From the NCBI GenBank assembly GCA_944323275.1, contig CALUSA010000008.1, positions 1-45,758 on the forward strand: a stretch of DNA of 45,758 bases, given 5' to 3'. The notes beneath the pieces were generated by a model. The model saw only the letters and a program-made list of their open reading frames with translations, ran no database searches and had not been told where the DNA came from. How positions within the stretch are numbered: the stretch's first letter is position 1; the number at the start of each line of letters is the position of its first letter. Source of the DNA: Candidatus Gastranaerophilales bacterium. GTDB lineage: Bacteria; Cyanobacteriota; Vampirovibrionia; Gastranaerophilales; Gastranaerophilaceae. Shown here piece by piece: positions 23,523-32,084 of the stretch. Both the position numbers and the translations under genes were made by a program.

Positions 23523-24758
23523 TTATTTTTTATTTACACAGACCGTTTGATTTTTTATCATCTGGACAAGAAGTTCATTTGCTTTTTTTAGCTGAACATC
23601 ATTTTTGTTTTTGATGTCATCTTCTGTCAACTCAACGGTAACATCTGGAGCAATTCCTTTTTTGTTAATATCAGTACCGTTCGGTGTCAAATATTTTTGG
23701 ATAGTAATGTTTGCACCTGAACCGCCCATAAGTTTGTTAACTTCTTGAACAAGACCTTTACCGAAGGTATTTTCTCCTACCAGTAAGGCTCGTTTATTGT
23801 CCTTCATAGCACCCGAGAAAATTTCACTGGCGGATGCACTTCCTTTGTTAATTAAGATAACAATTGGTTTGTCTGTTATATATTTTCTTGTTGCTCTGGT
23901 TGTGTCTTTGTAGCCATCTCTGTCAACCGTGCTTACAATAATACCGCCGTCTAAGAACATATCGGAAATTAATATAGCATTGCTTAAAAGTCCGCCCGGG
24001 TTTGAACGCAGGTCAATAATATAACCTTTTTTGTCTTTGTAATAGTTTAATGCGTTTTCAAACTCGGTTGTAGCATTTTTGCTGATAAAAGAACTTAGTC
24101 TGATATATCCGACACTGTCATCGAGTTTTACTTTTTCAGGAATTTTTGTAGAAACTGATTTTATTTCAATTTCTGCACGTTGTATTTTGTATAATTTGTT
24201 AGGCTGATTTTTTCTTTTAATTAGGAGGGTTACATAAGTTCCTTCTTCACCTCTTATTCTGTCAGCCGCTTTATCAATTGTTATTCCTTTTGTAGATTGT
24301 CCGTCGATTTCAAGAATTTCGTCTTCTGCAAGTAAGCCAGCTTTTTCACCGGGTGTATCTTCAATTGGGGCGATAATAAGAAGTTTGCCTTCTCTTAGTC
24401 CTATTTGTACACCTATGCCTTTTAAAGAACCTTTTATTGAACTTGTTTCTTCTTCAAATTCTTTCGGATCTAAAAATTTTGTGTAAGGGTCATTAAGGCT
24501 TGCAAGCATTGTTTGGATTGCAACATAAGCATCTTCATCTGTCTTTATGACTTTATCATATTTACACTTCCAGCGTTTCCAGTCCTGCTGGTTGTTTGTG
24601 TGGTCAACATATTTTGAATTAACAAGCTTCCATACCTGATCATAAAGCTGCTGCGGTGATGAAGCAAAAACACCGGAAGAATTTGTCAGCGTTCCTGCAA
24701 TAATAACCATTATTAAAGTTAAAGCAGTAAGCCAGTAATTTTTTAATATATTTTTCAA
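23523..24758 (-). CDS. ctpA: C-terminal processing protease, S41 family
   Basis: The 411-residue protease acts outside the cytoplasm; it opens with a signal peptide or anchor (about residues 8-32). A helical region with LNDPYTKFLDPKEF leads into a PDZ domain (about 100-185, GIGVQIGL...GLLAEDEILEIDG), then the peptidase core with GYIRLSSF, IDLRSNPGG, the nucleophile in NKGSASASEIF and the catalytic Lys in TFGKGLVQ. The family trims C-termini of exported proteins, cell-wall hydrolases or, in phototrophs, the D1 protein. Here an envelope function is likely. It is divergent from the flagellar operon at 24979. Confidence 0.95.
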   Translation of the reverse strand: MKNILKNYWLTALTLIMVIIAGTLTNSSGVFASSPQQLYDQVWKLVNSKYVDHTNNQQDWKRWKCKYDKVIKTDEDAYVAIQTMLASLNDPYTKFLDPKEFEEETSSIKGSLKGIGVQIGLREGKLLIIAPIEDTPGEKAGLLAEDEILEIDGQSTKGITIDKAADRIRGEEGTYVTLLIKRKNQPNKLYKIQRAEIEIKSVSTKIPEKVKLDDSVGYIRLSSFISKNATTEFENALNYYKDKKGYIIDLRSNPGGLLSNAILISDMFLDGGIIVSTVDRDGYKDTTRATRKYITDKPIVILINKGSASASEIFSGAMKDNKRALLVGENTFGKGLVQEVNKLMGGSGANITIQKYLTPNGTDINKKGIAPDVTVELTEDDIKNKNDVQLKKANELLVQMIKNQTVCVNKK

Positions 24759-24929
24759 AACAGATACCTCGTGTTTCTATTAATGCGATTTAATATATTT
24801 ACAAAATATAATATCATAAAGCACATGGTTTGTGATATCGATAGAAGGAGCAATCTTTAAAATATAAAAATTTGACTTTTTTTTAAAATTTATTAAAACA
24901 TAATCATACAAACAGATGTGGTAATATAT

Positions 24930-24960
24930 TTGACAATATACAATAATTAACTTGTAGAAT
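24930..24960 (+). promoter_or_regulatory. Promoter of the fliJ operon
   Basis: A perfect TTGACA at 24930-24935 is followed after 19 bases by TAGAAT. The spacing is long. The start codon at 24979 lies only about 12 bases after the predicted transcription start and lacks a ribosome site. Confidence 0.45.
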
Positions 24961-24978
24961 AGTAAATTAGCGATCCCC

Positions 24979-25482
24979 ATGCCTTTTCGTTACAGACTCC
25001 AAAAAATTCTTGATTTCAGAATAAGAAAAAAAGAAGAACAACTCCAAAACGTACGCAACGCTCAGGCATTAGTGCTAAAAATTGAAGGACTTATAGAAAG
25101 GAATAACAAAGAAATAGCTTCTACAAGACAAAACATGCGTCAGGCAGATTTCATAATGTATGAATCTTATGACACATATTTAAAACATCTGTATGTCAAA
25201 GGTGAAGGTCTTGAAGCGGACAGACAAAAGGCTCAGGAAGCTCTTGATATAGAAAAAGACAAATTAAGAGAACTTGAAAAAGCCGTTAAAGTACTTGAAA
25301 AACACAAGGAACATTGCAGAGAAGCCTACATAGAAGAAGAAAAAAAGGCGGAACTCAAACAACTTTCCGAAGTCGCAATACAAAAATATTTTGCTAAAAC
25401 TAAAGAAAAACAGGAAGAAGAACAGGAAGAACTTCTTAAAGAATTAATGAAAAACCCCCTCTACAATGAAGAAGGAATATAA
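24979..25482 (+). CDS. fliJ: Flagellar export protein FliJ
   Basis: The 167-residue protein is a long coiled coil with the FliJ opening FRYRLQKILDFRIRKKEEQLQ, in which a short aromatic-basic start leads into heptads. FliJ is part of the flagellar type III export apparatus, bridging the FliI ATPase and FlhA. The C-terminus (VAIQKYFAKTKEKQEEE) is Glu/Lys-rich and a little longer than usual. It is the first gene of a three-gene operon with a FliK-like and a hook/rod protein, 6 and 3 bases apart, which supports the call since FliJ sequences are poorly conserved. There is no good ribosome site at ATG 24979. Confidence 0.8.
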   Translation: MPFRYRLQKILDFRIRKKEEQLQNVRNAQALVLKIEGLIERNNKEIASTRQNMRQADFIMYESYDTYLKHLYVKGEGLEADRQKAQEALDIEKDKLRELEKAVKVLEKHKEHCREAYIEEEKKAELKQLSEVAIQKYFAKTKEKQEEEQEELLKELMKNPLYNEEGI

Positions 25483-25488
25483 CCCAAA

Positions 25489-26271
25489 ATGAACGTAACA
25501 GCAAGCAGCTCATCAACATCAAAAACAGAAAGCATACAATCCCGTGATACGGAAAATGATATAAAATCATCTTCTGCTTCTAAAGATGAAAAAGTTTCTT
25601 CTTCCTCGAAAACAGAGGATAAAAAGGGTAAAACAGAAGAAAAAACTGATGAAAAAAACAGTGATTTTAAAACAGTTTTAGAAGAACAAAAAAATGCCGA
25701 TAAGGTTTCAGCTGACCAAATGCAGCAGCAAAATCAACAAAACCAGAATATCGTTAATCAGCAGTATATTAATCAGTTTAATTTTGATACTATAGGCGGA
25801 ATAAAAGGTATTACAGCTATACACAATTTTGATACCCTAAAAATTTCCAAAGAAGATGCTAAATTTTTTGCCGATTTGGTGGATAACAAGCAGTTTGCAA
25901 TACAACAAAACGGTGATAAAACTTCTTTAATAAAATTTGCGGACGAAATAGGACCTACCTATAAAACACAGCAGACATCAAAAGTACTTACTGATTTGAT
26001 AACCAAAGCTTATAACGAACAAAAACCTGTACGAATAAGTTTTGACAATAATGTTTCCGTAATATTGAAAATAGACACAAAAGGGAAAATTTCAGCAGAA
26101 TTTATCCCCGGAGATAAAGCTGTTGAAATGTATTTAAGAAACAACATAGATTCTTTAAGACAGAGATTTGATGACCAGAATCTGCCATACAATGACCTTT
26201 TGTACAGACAGTCCAACAACGGACAAAAAAATAAAGAAAGACAAAATCAAGAACAAGACAAAGGAGAGTAA
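25489..26271 (+). CDS. FliK-like flagellar hook-length control protein
   Basis: The 260-residue protein starts with a long Ser/Lys/Glu/Gln-rich unstructured region (about 1-95), as expected for the ruler part of FliK. The C-terminal part (about 175-245) resembles the Flg_hook domain: VRISFDNNVSVILKIDTKG, then ISAEFIPGDKAVEMYLRNNIDSLRQRFDDQNL. In the family, this domain switches export from hook to filament subunits once the hook has reached its length. Position directly before a hook/rod protein gene fits well. At 260 residues it is short for FliK. The sequence is diverged, so the call rests on pattern and context. Confidence 0.65.
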   Translation: MNVTASSSSTSKTESIQSRDTENDIKSSSASKDEKVSSSSKTEDKKGKTEEKTDEKNSDFKTVLEEQKNADKVSADQMQQQNQQNQNIVNQQYINQFNFDTIGGIKGITAIHNFDTLKISKEDAKFFADLVDNKQFAIQQNGDKTSLIKFADEIGPTYKTQQTSKVLTDLITKAYNEQKPVRISFDNNVSVILKIDTKGKISAEFIPGDKAVEMYLRNNIDSLRQRFDDQNLPYNDLLYRQSNNGQKNKERQNQEQDKGE

Positions 26272-26274
26272 TAA

Positions 26275-27111
26275 ATGAATGATTCATTCGTAAACGCTCT
26301 AAATACACAAAAAGCTACAGCCGGCTGGATGGATGCAATCGGTGAAAACCTGACAAACATTTATACCCCCGGGTATAGAGAAACACAGGCAACGTTTAAA
26401 ACTTTTTTGAACTCTGCTATTATAGACGGATTCAACAAAAACGTAGGTCAGGGTAAATCTACCCCGGGTACTTCAAATGAGAACGTATTTCTTGAAGGTG
26501 AAGGCTATTTTACGTTGCGCCGTGCGGATGGACAAATAATATATTCAAGATTGGGTGAATTTACCTTTGATAAAGAAGGTGTATATAAAAACCCGAGCGG
26601 TTATACCGTCCAGGGCTATATACTTAATGATAAGGGCGAAATTATGCAGGGAACCAAGCCTATTGATGCTGATATTTATGCAGAAACGGGTATAAAAGGC
26701 GGTGCAGTAAATTTGCCCACAACAAACATAAAACTCTGGATTGACCCTAACAACGGTAAATATTTAGGCAAATATGACGAGTTTGAATTTAAAGGCGACG
26801 GTATTTTGTACGGAAAATCAGACGGCGGAAAAAATGTTGTGCCGTTATATAAACTTGCTATTATGAATTTCCACAATCCTGAAGGTTTGTATGAAATAAA
26901 ACAGGGTGAGTTTATAGAAACAGCAGAATCCGGCAGACCTGTAATCGGCAGGGGGGAAGTCAGAGGCGGTCTTTTAGAAATGTCAAACTGTGACTTTAAA
27001 GCCAATATTACATATTATCAGCAGGCAAAAATGCAGCTTGACGTTGCTAACAAACTTATTTCAACAAACAAATCGTTGCTGCAGGAAGTTTTGCAATTAA
27101 TTAGTTCATAA
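26275..27111 (+). CDS. Flagellar hook/rod protein of the FlgE/FlgF/FlgG family
   Basis: The 278-residue protein shows both family ends: the N-terminal helix with GWMDAIGENLTNIYTPGYRE, where the family has ANNLANxxTxGFK, and the C-terminal LEMSNCDFKANITYYQQAKMQLDVANKLISTNKSLLQEVLQL. The middle includes FLEGEGYFTLRRADGQIIYSRLGEFTFDKEGVY, typical of rod and hook proteins. Length is close to FlgF/FlgG, shorter than most FlgE, so a distal rod protein is my first choice, with hook second. GGAGAG lies just before ATG 26275. It ends the fliJ operon and is followed by a terminator. Confidence 0.88.
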   Translation: MNDSFVNALNTQKATAGWMDAIGENLTNIYTPGYRETQATFKTFLNSAIIDGFNKNVGQGKSTPGTSNENVFLEGEGYFTLRRADGQIIYSRLGEFTFDKEGVYKNPSGYTVQGYILNDKGEIMQGTKPIDADIYAETGIKGGAVNLPTTNIKLWIDPNNGKYLGKYDEFEFKGDGILYGKSDGGKNVVPLYKLAIMNFHNPEGLYEIKQGEFIETAESGRPVIGRGEVRGGLLEMSNCDFKANITYYQQAKMQLDVANKLISTNKSLLQEVLQLISS

Positions 27112-27201
27112 TATTGAAGGACAAATCAGATAAAAATTATTTTTATAATTTTTACCTGAAAATACGATACTCACTGAAAAATCCTAATTTATTAACATCA
27201 T

Positions 27202-27233
27202 GCCTTTGCCGGTTGGGACTGCAGGGGCTTTTT
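27202..27233 (+). terminator. Terminator of the fliJ operon
   Basis: GCCTTTGC pairs with GCAGGGGC (with G-T pairs) around an 11-base loop; five T follow. It abuts the stop codon of the convergent gene. Confidence 0.65.
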
Positions 27234-27534
27234 ATTTGCCAAAAATCCTTTCACAAACAGTGTTAAAAATTAAATTAGGAAAACTTTGTGTTTTGCCGTT
27301 GCTGTGTAGTATTGTAGTTCCATCTTGAGATTTTTCATATATATCGTGCCGGTTTTTTGCTATATCGATTATTCTGTAAGGGTTTTCGTATGCATCACAA
27401 TTAACGGCTTTAACACCTATTCGTCTGCCGCCTATTTCACTGGTTAAAATATGAGTTATATTGCCATTTCTCATATTTTTGTATGTTTTTAAAACTGAAC
27501 CGTCTATTTTTTTTAATTCGTTTATTAATGACAT
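27232..27534 (-). CDS. Hypothetical protein, 100 residues
   Basis: A small, basic, soluble protein with a likely beta-rich fold: ITHILTSEIGGRRIGVKAVN near the middle and DGTTILHSNGKTQSF later. Three short Gly-turns suggest a small barrel. There is no signal peptide or membrane span and I do not recognise the family. An AAAGG ribosome site lies before ATG 27534. It stands between the flagellar operon and the metzincin gene, divergent from the latter, with a 180-base AT-only gap holding the promoters. Confidence 0.65.
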   Translation of the reverse strand: MSLINELKKIDGSVLKTYKNMRNGNITHILTSEIGGRRIGVKAVNCDAYENPYRIIDIAKNRHDIYEKSQDGTTILHSNGKTQSFPNLIFNTVCERIFGK

Positions 27535-27715
27535 AACACTTAAACCTTTCTTATTTGTACAAAAAATAAAACATCAACAAAAAATTTTTTGCTTTTTAAA
27601 TAAAAATTTTTATAAAAGTGATAGAAATTACAGTATTATTTATAATATTTATTATACTTAATAACCTGAAATCTGTTATTAAATTAACTGTAATCTTAAT
27701 GATATAATAATAAAT

Positions 27716-28525
27716 ATGAAGGAAAAACTAACATATCTTCAAGATAATTTAAAAGATAATAAGCTTATCAGATGGCCTGATACCTGTTTTCCGCTGAAAT
27801 TTTATATTGCCCCGTTCAGGTGGTATAAACGTGAACAAAATGACAGCTATAAGTACTTTGGATATGTAAAAAGGGCTTTGGAAGCATGGGAACAGGTCAG
27901 CGGCGGCAAGATACGTTTTCAAATTGTTCAAACGATGAACGAATCTATGGTCAATCTTAATTGGCGAAGGGTTGACAGAAAATCTCTGGGGCATTGTTAT
28001 TTTGAATATGACAAAATGAACAGACTTTATTCTGCTGAAGTAGAAATAGGACTTTCCGACGGGATAATACATCAGGAGTATCAAGACGAAAACGAAGTCT
28101 ATCACACTATTTTACACGAAATTGGACACTCCTTAGGGTTAGGACACAGTCCGTACCAAACTGATATAATGTACACACCGCACAGATACGGAGTTGTCAG
28201 TATTTCTCCTCGTGATGCCTTTTCACTGCAATGGCTTTATAAATTGCCTTATGGAATAAGTGTAAAAGAGCTGGCAGCAAAATACGGAGTTCAATCGGAT
28301 AACATAGATTACATAATCACCAAAATGTTAACAGCAGACAAATCCGGTGAGTTTGAGGCAGTAAAAAATTCTATAAAAATTAAACAAAAAGACCTTGAGC
28401 AGGAACAAAAAACCCTTGCCGAATTAAGAAAGTACAATCTTGGATTGCAAAATGTACAAATATCTGCTGATATTCAGGACTATATTAAAAAGAACATAAT
28501 GATGAAAAAAGATGAAAAAAAATAA
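27716..28525 (+). CDS. Metzincin (matrixin-like) zinc metalloprotease without a signal peptide
   Basis: The 269-residue protein carries the full metzincin site HEIGHSLGLGH (H134, E135, H138, H144) followed by the Met-turn DIMY (M152). The N-terminal half has the matrixin-type start KFYIAPFRW and ALEAWEQVSGGKIRF, which matches the catalytic domain of M10-type enzymes. A helical tail of about 100 residues, including a Lys/Glu coiled coil, follows. No signal peptide or membrane span is present and no classical cysteine-switch propeptide, although a lone C24 precedes the domain. So it is either cytosolic or exported by another route. ATG 27716 lies 7 bases after a TATAAT, with no ribosome site. 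Confidence 0.85.
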   Translation: MKEKLTYLQDNLKDNKLIRWPDTCFPLKFYIAPFRWYKREQNDSYKYFGYVKRALEAWEQVSGGKIRFQIVQTMNESMVNLNWRRVDRKSLGHCYFEYDKMNRLYSAEVEIGLSDGIIHQEYQDENEVYHTILHEIGHSLGLGHSPYQTDIMYTPHRYGVVSISPRDAFSLQWLYKLPYGISVKELAAKYGVQSDNIDYIITKMLTADKSGEFEAVKNSIKIKQKDLEQEQKTLAELRKYNLGLQNVQISADIQDYIKKNIMMKKDEKK

Positions 28526-28558
28526 AACCGGCTTTTTGATTTAAAGCCGGTTTTTTTT
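28525..28558 (+). terminator. Terminator between the metzincin gene and pilT
   Basis: AAACCGGCTTT pairs with AAAGCCGGTTT and eight T follow; it overlaps the stop codon of the protease gene and can also serve pilT from the other strand. Confidence 0.9.
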
Positions 28559-28577
28559 ATTTTGTAAATTATTTTTT

Positions 28578-29648
28578 TTAATTCAAATTAATAAGTCTTC
28601 TCAATTCATCAGGACGGCTTGTTTTGGCAAGAGCATCTTCTGCTGAAATAAGATTTTTCTTATAAAGGTTGGCAAGAGATGTTTCAAGAGTCTGCATGCC
28701 GTGTTGTGCACCTGTTTGTATTGCAGAATACATTTGAGAAGTTTTACCTTCACGGATAAGGTTTGCAACAGCACCGTTAACAACCATAACCTCTAACGCC
28801 ATTACACGACCTTTCTTTTCACCTGTTTCCGTTAATTTAGGCAAAAGTGTTTGTGAAAATACCGCACAAAGAGAGTTTGACAACATAATACGAATCTGCT
28901 GCTGCTGACCTTGCGGGAATACGTCGATGATACGGTCGATAGTCTGGCTGGCTGATGAGGTGTGAAGTGTGCCCATAACCAAGTGACCTGTTTCTGCAGC
29001 TGTGATAGCAAGCGAGATAGTTTCAAGGTCACGCAACTCACCTACGAGAATGATATCAGGGTCTTCACGGAGTGCTGACTTAAGTGCGTTAGCAAAAGAT
29101 CTTGTATCCTGTCCGAGTTCTCTCTGGTGAACAACGCTCTGTTTGGATTTGTGAACAAATTCGACAGGGTCTTCGATTGTCAAAATATGTTCGTTACGGT
29201 TTTCGTTAATATAGTCAATCATGGAAGCCAGAGTTGTAGATTTACCTGAACCCGTAGGACCTGTTACAAGAATCAAGCCTCTTGGTCTTTCGGTAATTTT
29301 TCTTACAATCGGCGGCAGTCCTAATGATTCAAATGTCGGACATACTGTATTAATCGTTCTGAATGCAGCGGCATAAGTGTTATTGTTTTTATACACGTTA
29401 ACACGGAATCTGCCTAAGCCATGGATACCGTATGAAAGGTCGAGTTCCCAATCCTGTTCCAATTTTCTTCTCTGTTCGTTGTTTAAGATAGGGAAAATCA
29501 ATGTTTCTACGTTTTCGGCAGTTAACATTTCATTGTTTGTTCTTATTAACTTACCGTCTATACGAAATACCGGCGGAAGGTTTGCTGAGATGTGAATATC
29601 GCTGGCACCTTGTCCTACGGCATCTTCTAATAATTCTTCAATTAACAT
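28578..29648 (-). CDS. pilT: Type IV pilus retraction ATPase PilT
   Basis: The 356-residue hexameric ATPase disassembles type IV pili and so powers twitching. The opening DAVGQGASDIHIS, Walker A GPTGSGKST (129-137), the Asp box HILTIEDPVEF, VGELRDLETI and the His box GHLVMGTLHTSSA are all present. The PilT-specific retraction motif appears as GAVANLIREGKTSQM near residue 295. GGAG precedes ATG 29648. No other pilus gene is in the window, so the assembly genes lie elsewhere. PilT in an organism with flagella suggests two modes of movement, or a role in DNA uptake. Confidence 0.96.
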   Translation of the reverse strand: MLIEELLEDAVGQGASDIHISANLPPVFRIDGKLIRTNNEMLTAENVETLIFPILNNEQRRKLEQDWELDLSYGIHGLGRFRVNVYKNNNTYAAAFRTINTVCPTFESLGLPPIVRKITERPRGLILVTGPTGSGKSTTLASMIDYINENRNEHILTIEDPVEFVHKSKQSVVHQRELGQDTRSFANALKSALREDPDIILVGELRDLETISLAITAAETGHLVMGTLHTSSASQTIDRIIDVFPQGQQQQIRIMLSNSLCAVFSQTLLPKLTETGEKKGRVMALEVMVVNGAVANLIREGKTSQMYSAIQTGAQHGMQTLETSLANLYKKNLISAEDALAKTSRPDELRRLINLN

Positions 29649-29781
29649 ACTGTTATGCTCCTACTATAATTATTCCGATAATAACCGAGAATAAATTTTT
29701 AATGATATAATTAGATATACTTAACTAAATTTTACAATCATGATGCGTTATTGTCAAAAAATAATTATGGAGATATAGTCT

Positions 29782-30600
29782 ATGAACATAAAACCGGTAA
29801 AATTAAGAGATTTTGAAATCGGAGGAGATAAACTCACTATTCTTGCAGGTCCGTGTGCAATTGAAAGTAAAGATATACTTTTTACGGTTGCAGAGGCGTT
29901 AAAAAAGCTTACAACCGAGCTTGATATAAACTATGTGTTTAAATCGTCTTTTGACAAGGCAAACAGAAGTTCAATAAAATCCTTTAGAGGTCCGGGGCTG
30001 GAAAAAGGGCTGGAATTATTGGCAGAAGTAAAAAAAGAGTTCGACTTGCCTGTAGTTACTGATATCCATACACCCGATCAGGCTGCACCTGTTGCCGAAG
30101 TTGCTGATATAATTCAAATTCCGGCTTTTCTTTGCAGGCAGACAGATTTACTTGTCGCTGCAGCTAAAACAGGTAAAATTGTTAATATTAAAAAAGGGCA
30201 GTTCCTTGCACCTGCTCAAATGAAACCTCTGGCGCAAAAAGTTGTTGATTCAGGAAATGACAAAGTGATTTTTACTGACAGAGGCACAAGCTTTGGTTAT
30301 AACAATCTTGTTGTAGATATGAGAGGCATACCTATAATGCAGGAAATGGGTATTCCTGTGGTGTTTGATGCAACCCACAGTGTACAGCTCCCGGGCGGTG
30401 CGGGAGAATGTTCTTCCGGCGAAAGAAAATATGTTTCTACTCTTGCTAAAGCAGCTATGGCTGCAGGAGCCAAGGCATTATTTTTTGAAATTCATCCGGA
30501 TCCTGATAAGGCTCTTTGCGACGGACCGAACATGCTTTCAATTGATATGGCAAAAGATGTTTTCAAAATTTGTAAGGATATATTTAAGCTTGTAAATTAG
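29782..30600 (+). CDS. kdsA: 3-deoxy-D-manno-octulosonate-8-phosphate synthase
   Basis: The 272-residue TIM-barrel enzyme condenses phosphoenolpyruvate with arabinose-5-phosphate to give Kdo-8-phosphate, the precursor of the inner sugar of lipopolysaccharide. [11 protein letters not shown] with C25 identifies the metal-dependent class (Asn stands there in the metal-free class); [18 protein letters not shown], and [19 protein letters not shown] supply substrate and metal ligands. A variant is Cys for Ser in the ALCDGPN motif. It supports a diderm cell. GGAG lies before ATG 29782. Its stop overlaps the end of the convergent cyclase gene by four bases and no terminator separates them. Confidence 0.95.
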   Translation: MNIKPVKLRDFEIGGDKLTILAGPCAIESKDILFTVAEALKKLTTELDINYVFKSSFDKANRSSIKSFRGPGLEKGLELLAEVKKEFDLPVVTDIHTPDQAAPVAEVADIIQIPAFLCRQTDLLVAAAKTGKIVNIKKGQFLAPAQMKPLAQKVVDSGNDKVIFTDRGTSFGYNNLVVDMRGIPIMQEMGIPVVFDATHSVQLPGGAGECSSGERKYVSTLAKAAMAAGAKALFFEIHPDPDKALCDGPNMLSIDMAKDVFKICKDIFKLVN

Positions 30601-32084
30601 CTTAAACTTTCGTCGTAGACAACTACACGGTTTCTGCCTCTGCGTTTTGCTTCATAAAGCGCAGCGTCAGCGTATTGGTGTAATTTATTCGCCGAGTCAA
30701 AGGTGTCGTCAAACTCGCTGACGCCTATACTTATTGTTACATTTAAAACTTCACCGGCTAATCCTTCGTCGGAGATATTTATCTCTGCTTTTTCAACAGC
30801 TTTTCTAAGCCTCTGGGCAACAAAAGCTGCCTCTTTTATTTTTGTATCCGGAAGCAGAATACAAAATTCTTCCCCTCCGTAGCGTGATGCGATATCGTAC
30901 TCACGAAGTTCATGTGAAATAATTTTTGCAACATTTTTCAACACACAATCACCTGCAGAATGCCCCCAGGTGTCATTTACGTGTTTAAAATAATCAATAT
31001 CAAGCATTATACAGCAGAGAGGTTTTTTGTTTCTTATTGCGTTAGCTGTTTCTTGTTTTAGACGTACTTCAAACTGACGTCTGTTATTAAGACCTGTTAA
31101 AGCGTCGAGTGTCGCATATTTTAAAACTTGAGCGTAAGAATTTGCACGCTGTGTGGTAACAGAAGCCTGCAGGGTCAATTGCTGCAGATAATCAATATCT
31201 GCTTTTGATAATTTGTCAATATTGCTGCCAGCGGCTATTACGCCTGTTATTTTATCTTCATTTTTTAAAGCAAAAAGTCCGGCTTTGCCGTCTTTTGATA
31301 TAACACAGTTTTTTTTATCATTTATTTTTGGTAAAAGAGAAAGTATGTTTGAATCCTGACAATCTAACGGCCAGAACAGTTTGAATTTGTTATTTTTATC
31401 TTTTATAAAAATATATATCAAATGTTCCGTAACAAAACCGTCGATTAATTCACCGATAATAGGCAGAATGTAATTAAGCTCAAACTGGTTTTCAATAAGC
31501 TTTGCAATACTTTTCATTACTTTTTGGAATTTAATCTGCACACACAGTTTCTGGTTAAGAATTTTGTTTACAATGGTAGTATTTATCTGTGCTGCAGCTA
31601 TTCTTAACACAGTTAAAAAATGTTGAGAAGCTGTGTTTTTTTCAATTTCATTAAAATTAATTTCTATAACTCCGAATGCGGTTTTTTCATTGAATACTGG
31701 AAAATACAATAGATTTTGTTTATCTTTGAGATTATTTAAAAACATTTGTTCGGTTTTGTCGCTATATTTAATAAGTTTGTTATTAAGAATAAAACCTTTG
31801 TCGCAAACGTTTTTAAGCCGTTGAAAAATATTTTCAACAAATTCTTGCTGCCGGTTTTTTTCAACAGTTATCCAATTTTTTACAAAATCTCTAAGTATAT
31901 TTGACGATTCGTCTTTTATAAAAATTTGAAAATTTTCAATGCGAAAATATTTTGCAAAGGTTGTTTTAAGATTATTCAACAGCACCTGAGAATCATCACT
32001 AAAAGCGAGTGTAAGGGCAATTTCTCTTAAAAATTGTAATTCATCAAAATTATCTTTTTTAGAAGCTTCTGTCGTATCTGCCAT
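30597..32084 (-). CDS. Diguanylate cyclase with GAF-type sensor domains
   Basis: The 495-residue soluble protein makes cyclic-di-GMP. Two GAF-like domains (about residues 30-180 and 190-325) precede a GGDEF domain with an intact RYGGEEF active site (GGEEF at 403-407), [18 protein letters not shown], and an inhibitory site REYD at 394-397. The frame extends upstream to 32117, but I prefer ATG 32084: GAGGA lies 11 bases before it, still inside the upstream TPR gene. The overlap of 26 bases with that gene implies coupled translation. What the GAF domains sense is unknown. Both intact cyclases of the window thus have product feedback sites. Confidence 0.9.
   Translation of the reverse strand: MADTTEASKKDNFDELQFLREIALTLAFSDDSQVLLNNLKTTFAKYFRIENFQIFIKDESSNILRDFVKNWITVEKNRQQEFVENIFQRLKNVCDKGFILNNKLIKYSDKTEQMFLNNLKDKQNLLYFPVFNEKTAFGVIEINFNEIEKNTASQHFLTVLRIAAAQINTTIVNKILNQKLCVQIKFQKVMKSIAKLIENQFELNYILPIIGELIDGFVTEHLIYIFIKDKNNKFKLFWPLDCQDSNILSLLPKINDKKNCVISKDGKAGLFALKNEDKITGVIAAGSNIDKLSKADIDYLQQLTLQASVTTQRANSYAQVLKYATLDALTGLNNRRQFEVRLKQETANAIRNKKPLCCIMLDIDYFKHVNDTWGHSAGDCVLKNVAKIISHELREYDIASRYGGEEFCILLPDTKIKEAAFVAQRLRKAVEKAEINISDEGLAGEVLNVTISIGVSEFDDTFDSANKLHQYADAALYEAKRRGRNRVVVYDESLS

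Noticed and set aside
30597..30600. Four-base overlap of the convergent kdsA and cyclase genes as a regulatory device
   Set aside because: Short convergent overlaps are frequent in compact genomes and nothing else suggests antisense control.
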